NCBI RefSeq assembly: GCF_013408565.1
Contig: NZ_JACBZX010000001.1
Location: forward strand, 3,100,001-3,164,000
Direction: 5' to 3'
Length of the DNA: 64,000 nucleotides
From: Janibacter alkaliphilus
GTDB lineage: Bacteria; Actinomycetota; Actinomycetes; Actinomycetales; Dermatophilaceae
The notes beneath the pieces are model-generated. The model worked only from the letters and a program-made list of their open reading frames with translations, had not been told where the DNA came from and made no database searches. Shown one piece after another: positions 61,339 to 64,000 of the stretch; the stretch's first letter is position 1; each line of letters starts with the position of its first letter. A program made the position numbers and the translations under genes.

Positions 61339-62234
61339 GCGGTCACCGCCAGGCCGGAGGCGGCCATCCCCTTCCGAAGGATCTCCAGGTGCTCCGGTGG
61401 TCCCTCGACCAGCGGCAGCCGGACCGTGGCGTGGTCGATCACCCCGAGCTCGACGAGCGCGGCCTTGGCCATGATCGCTCCCTGCGAGGTGGTCATCATC
61501 GCCTGGACCAGCGGCAGCAGGCGGGTGTGGATCTGGCGGGCGGTGGCCAGGTCGCCGCGCTCGGTGGCGGCGAGCAGCTCGACGTGCTCCCGGCCGGCCA
61601 CATGGCCGGTGACCGAGACCATGCCGACCGCGCCGATCGCCAGCAGCGGCAGGGTGAGGGCGTCCTCGCCGGAGTAGATCAGGTGGTCGGTGCGGGCGAG
61701 CACCTCGGACGTCGCGGCGAGATCGCCCTTGGCGTCCTTGACCGCCTGGATCCGCGGGTGCGCGTCCAGCGCGACGAGGGTCTCGGTGGTGAAGGGGATG
61801 GCGGTGCGGCCGGGGATGTCGTAGAGCATCACCGGCAGGTCGGTGGCGTCGGCGACCGCGGTGCAGTGCGCGATCACCCCGGCCTGGGTGGGCTTGTTGT
61901 AGTAGGGCGTGACGAGCAGCAGCGAGCGCGCCCCGACGTCGGCGGAGCGGCGAGCCATCTCGACGCTGTGCCGGGTGTCGTTCGAGCCGACGCCGGCGAC
62001 GACGGCGACCTGGTCACCGACCTCGTCGACGACCAGGCGCACCGCCTCGATGCTCTCGTCCTCGGTCAGGGTGGCCGACTCGCCGGTGGTGCCGTTGACG
62101 ACGATGCCGTCGTGACCGGTCTCGACGAGGTGGCGAGCGACCGCGCGCACGCCCCCTTCGTCGACGGCACCGTCGGGGGTCATCGGGGTCACCATCGCTG
62201 TCGCGACGCGACCGAAGGGGGTGGTGTCAGGCAT
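61335..62234 (-). CDS. dapA: 4-Hydroxy-tetrahydrodipicolinate synthase DapA
   Basis: A 299-residue (beta/alpha)8 enzyme condensing pyruvate with aspartate semialdehyde, the first committed step to diaminopimelate and lysine. It has Schiff-base Lys166 in RIQAVKDAKG, Tyr138 in VMLYDIPGRT and the NGTTGES motif. TACGCT six bases before the ATG of MPDTTPFG indicates a leaderless start; the upstream frame extension is disregarded. The gene is coupled to rnj. It is divergent from thyA, the two starts being about 70 bp apart. Confidence 0.95.
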   Translation of the reverse strand: MPDTTPFGRVATAMVTPMTPDGAVDEGGVRAVARHLVETGHDGIVVNGTTGESATLTEDESIEAVRLVVDEVGDQVAVVAGVGSNDTRHSVEMARRSADVGARSLLLVTPYYNKPTQAGVIAHCTAVADATDLPVMLYDIPGRTAIPFTTETLVALDAHPRIQAVKDAKGDLAATSEVLARTDHLIYSGEDALTLPLLAIGAVGMVSVTGHVAGREHVELLAATERGDLATARQIHTRLLPLVQAMMTTSQGAIMAKAALVELGVIDHATVRLPLVEGPPEHLEILRKGMAASGLAVTA

Positions 62235-62240
62235 GCCCGG

Positions 62241-62246
62241 AGCGTA
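62241..62246 (-). promoter_or_regulatory. -10 TACGCT, leaderless promoter of dapA-rnj
   Basis: TACGCT on the minus strand followed by CCGGGC and the dapA ATG. Confidence 0.55.
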
Positions 62247-62292
62247 TCGCCTGACCCTGAGGCCGCTGACCAGGCACCGCGGCGCGGCCGGG

Positions 62293-62298
62293 TAGATT
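62293..62298 (+). promoter_or_regulatory. -10 TAGATT, leaderless promoter of thyA-folA
   Basis: TAGATT, then CGCCGC and the thyA ATG: six-base spacing with no room for a ribosome binding site. Confidence 0.6.
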
Positions 62299-62304
62299 CG
62301 CCGC

Positions 62305-63117
62305 ATGCGTCAGTACCTCGAGCTGCTCGAGCACGTCCGAGACCACGGGGTGGAGAAGTCGGACCGCACCGGCACCGGCACCCGCAGCGTCTTCGGTCAC
62401 CAGATGCGCTTCGACCTCACCGAGGGCTTCCCGGTGCTGACGACGAAGAAGCTGCACCTGCGCTCGATCATCGGCGAGCTGCTGTGGTTCCTGCGCGGCG
62501 ACACCAACGTGCGCTGGCTGCAGGAGCGCGGCATCTCCATCTGGGACGAGTGGGCCGACGAGGACGGCGAGCTGGGCCCGGTCTATGGGCACCAGTGGCG
62601 CAGCTGGCCCACCCCCGACGGGCGGCACGTCGACCAGATCGCCAAGGTCATCGAGTCCATCCGGACGAACCCGGACAGCCGACGGCACATCGTCTCGGCG
62701 TGGAACGTGGCCGAGGTGGACCAGATGGCGCTGCCGCCGTGCCACAGCCTCTTCCAGTTCTACGTCGCCCCGCCCGCACCGGGGCAGGAGCGGGGCCGGC
62801 TGTCCTGCCAGCTCTACCAGCGCAGCGCCGACATCTTCCTCGGCGTCCCCTTCAACATCGCCTCCTACGCGCTGCTGACGATGCTCGTCGCCCAGCAGAC
62901 CGACCTCGAGGTCGGCGACCTCGTGCACACCCTCGGGGACGCGCACCTCTACCTCAACCACCTCGAGCAGGCCGACCTGCAGCTCACCCGGCAGCCGCAC
63001 CCGCTGCCGACCATGGAGATCGCCCCCCGGCCCAGCATCGACGCCTACGAGCTGGAGGACTTCCGGCTCGTCGGCTACGTCGCCGAGCCGGGCATCAAGG
63101 CCCCGATCGCGGTCTGA
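62305..63117 (+). CDS. thyA: Thymidylate synthase ThyA
   Basis: A 270-residue folate-dependent thymidylate synthase converting dUMP to dTMP. The nucleophile is Cys146 in [12 protein letters not shown], the same number as in E. coli. [56 protein letters not shown] and the C-terminal KAPIAV are all conserved. A short insertion ([11 protein letters not shown]) follows the active site. folA begins nine bases after the stop, coupling dTMP synthesis to regeneration of tetrahydrofolate. A leaderless start is likely. Confidence 0.96.
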   Translation: MRQYLELLEHVRDHGVEKSDRTGTGTRSVFGHQMRFDLTEGFPVLTTKKLHLRSIIGELLWFLRGDTNVRWLQERGISIWDEWADEDGELGPVYGHQWRSWPTPDGRHVDQIAKVIESIRTNPDSRRHIVSAWNVAEVDQMALPPCHSLFQFYVAPPAPGQERGRLSCQLYQRSADIFLGVPFNIASYALLTMLVAQQTDLEVGDLVHTLGDAHLYLNHLEQADLQLTRQPHPLPTMEIAPRPSIDAYELEDFRLVGYVAEPGIKAPIAV

Positions 63118-63126
63118 GGAGCGGGC

Positions 63127-63624
63127 ATGCCAGCCGGACCGCGGATCACCCACATCGCCGCCCTCGGCCGCAACCGGGTCATCGGCGACGGAACCGGCAT
63201 GCCCTGGCACCTGCCCGAGGACCTGCGCTGGTTCAAGCGCCAGACCATGGGCCACCCGATGATCATGGGCCGGCGCACCTTCGACTCGATGGGCGCGCTG
63301 CCCGGACGCCGCTCGATCGTCCTCAGCCGCGACCCCTCGCTCGCCCCGGCCGGGGAGCAGGTGCGGGTGACACGCAGCGTAGACGAAGCGCTGGCGCTGG
63401 CCGCCGACGGTGAAGGGGGCGACGAGGTCTTCGTCGTCGGTGGCGGCGAGATCTACCGGCAGACCCTGGAGCGGGCCGACCGGCTGCTGCTCACCGAGGT
63501 GGACCTGGCACCCGCCGGCTCGGTGACCTACCCGGAGCTCGACGAGGCGGTCTGGCCCGAGGTGCACCGCGAGCAGCGCGACGGCTTCGCCTGGGTGGAG
63601 CGGCGGCGCGCCGGCACGGGCTGA
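63127..63624 (+). CDS. folA: Dihydrofolate reductase FolA
   Basis: A 165-residue dihydrofolate reductase. It has HIAALGRNRVIGDGTGMPWHLPEDLRWFKRQTMGHPMIMGRRTFDSMG with the active-site acid in LPEDLRWFK, PGRRSIVLSR, and the glycine pair in VFVVGGGEIYRQTL. It regenerates tetrahydrofolate consumed by ThyA, encoded nine bases upstream in the same operon. GAGGAGCGGGC before the ATG supplies the ribosome binding site. Confidence 0.94.
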   Translation: MPAGPRITHIAALGRNRVIGDGTGMPWHLPEDLRWFKRQTMGHPMIMGRRTFDSMGALPGRRSIVLSRDPSLAPAGEQVRVTRSVDEALALAADGEGGDEVFVVGGGEIYRQTLERADRLLLTEVDLAPAGSVTYPELDEAVWPEVHREQRDGFAWVERRRAGTG

Positions 63625-63637
63625 CACAAGCCACAGG

Positions 63638-63658
63638 CTTCATCTGGGCGAAATGAAG
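63638..63658. promoter_or_regulatory. Inverted repeat CTTCAT-N9-ATGAAG upstream of the SatD-like gene
   Basis: A perfect 6-bp inverted repeat that ends two bases before the -10 TATGCT. A regulator binding there would block transcription. Confidence 0.5.
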
Positions 63659-63659
63659 A

Positions 63660-63665
63660 TATGCT
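63660..63665 (+). promoter_or_regulatory. -10 TATGCT of the SatD-like gene
   Basis: TATGCT, then CTTCAC and the ATG: a leaderless arrangement, in an AT-rich stretch. Confidence 0.5.
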
Positions 63666-63671
63666 CTTCAC

Positions 63672-64000
63672 ATGAGCGAGATGAAGGCCGTCGCTGTCGC
63701 GACGCTCATCGGGGACGTCGTGGGATCGCGCCGCAGCCCCGACCGGGCCGCGCTGCACCGGCGCCTGACCGCAGCCCTCGCCGAGGTCGCGGCGGACGAC
63801 GGGGTGCTGGAGCCGCCCCGGGTCACCGTGGGAGACGAGCTGCAGGCGACCTACGCCACCCTCGGGGCGGCCCTGCAGGCCACCTGGCGGCTGCGCGCCG
63901 CGCTCGCCCCGGAGGTCGACATGCGCTTCGGCCTGGGCTGGGGCCCGGTGACCGCCCTCGACGACGAGATCCAGGACGGGCCGGGCTGGTGGGACGCCCG
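63672..64000 (+). CDS. SatD-family protein, N-terminal part (runs off right edge)
   Basis: About 109 codons are in the window: MSEMKAVAVATLIGDVVGSRRSPDRAALHRRLTAAL, then RVTVGDELQATYATLGAALQATWRLRAAL and MRFGLGWGPVTALDDEIQDGPGWWDA. The start with a GD-V-V-x-S-R motif and the later GDE-x-Q and GPGWWDA match the SatD family, small proteins of uncertain, possibly nucleotide-cyclase-like or regulatory role. The operator-like inverted repeat upstream suggests specific control. The C-terminus lies outside the window. Confidence 0.75.
   Translation, partial: MSEMKAVAVATLIGDVVGSRRSPDRAALHRRLTAALAEVAADDGVLEPPRVTVGDELQATYATLGAALQATWRLRAALAPEVDMRFGLGWGPVTALDDEIQDGPGWWDA

Overview
The window is very GC-rich, densely coding chromosome from an actinobacterium. 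Gene content and order (thyA-folA, dapA-rnj, ftsK-rimO-pgsA-CinA-clgR, recA-recX, miaB, miaA-dapF, hflX) match the conserved actinobacterial core block. Together with the PafBC-type recA promoter, a SAM-IV riboswitch and many leaderless genes, this suggests a high-GC Micrococcales lineage, perhaps near Intrasporangiaceae/Ornithinimicrobiaceae. The family assignment is inference. I see no rRNA or tRNA genes, no CRISPR array, no prophage and no classical insertion sequence.

Layout: 1-2000 is a visibly lower-GC patch with a secreted amidase-like gene, disrupted by a G8 run in its signal peptide, and a coupled lipoprotein. 2000-12200 holds a DUF3516 helicase, an amino-acid ABC importer with fused binding protein and permease, a DUF4031 gene, an HD hydrolase, an NCS1 permease with a cysteine hydrolase, and a divergent lysG/lysE pair. 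12300-15500 is a GH65 phosphorylase with a beta-phosphoglucomutase-like enzyme. 15600-21500 is hflX and the glycerol cluster (glpD divergent from glpFK). 21500-28440 carries a methyltransferase, an AbiEi/DUF559 gene flanked by inverted repeats, dapF-miaA, def, yceI, a small antitoxin-like gene and miaB. 28600-32150 is an ATP-grasp / alpha-E / transglutaminase operon. 32200-38800 has a methyltransferase, recX-recA, a glutamine amidotransferase, a NodIJ-like exporter and a DUF3046 gene. 38900-44300 has an agmatine deiminase, ArsR/MFS, a frameshifted DAC-domain gene and MarR/DUF2306. 44300-50000 is lhr plus an Fpg/Nei glycosylase. 50000-56700 is the clgR-CinA-pgsA-rimO-channel-ftsK block on the minus strand. 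57000-64000 has a prepilin-peptidase-like gene, a 64-bp hairpin array, a SAM-IV riboswitch with an aminotransferase, rnj-dapA, thyA-folA and the start of a SatD-family gene.

Functional links: dapA and dapF serve lysine/diaminopimelate synthesis, with lysE/lysG controlling basic amino acid export. miaA, miaB and rimO modify tRNA and ribosomes. recA, recX, lhr, the glycosylase and ftsK handle DNA repair and segregation. thyA and folA make dTMP.

The most unusual content is non-coding. (a) There are four copies of a palindromic element built on GACAGTCCTAGGACTGTC. Three of them supply in-frame stop codons, so the adjacent genes end in R-Q-S, and two form inverted repeats around the DUF559 gene. 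(b) Two inverted copies of a roughly 72-bp element carry the palindrome TTATCGGGTAACCCGATAA. (c) A tandem array of 63-64-bp hairpins carries, in each unit, an SD-like arm and the 16S anti-SD string ATCACCTCC. (d) A short array is built on TGCCCGGGCA. Two apparent single-base frameshifts in G runs (1779-1786 and 42961-42964) may be sequencing errors or real slippage.
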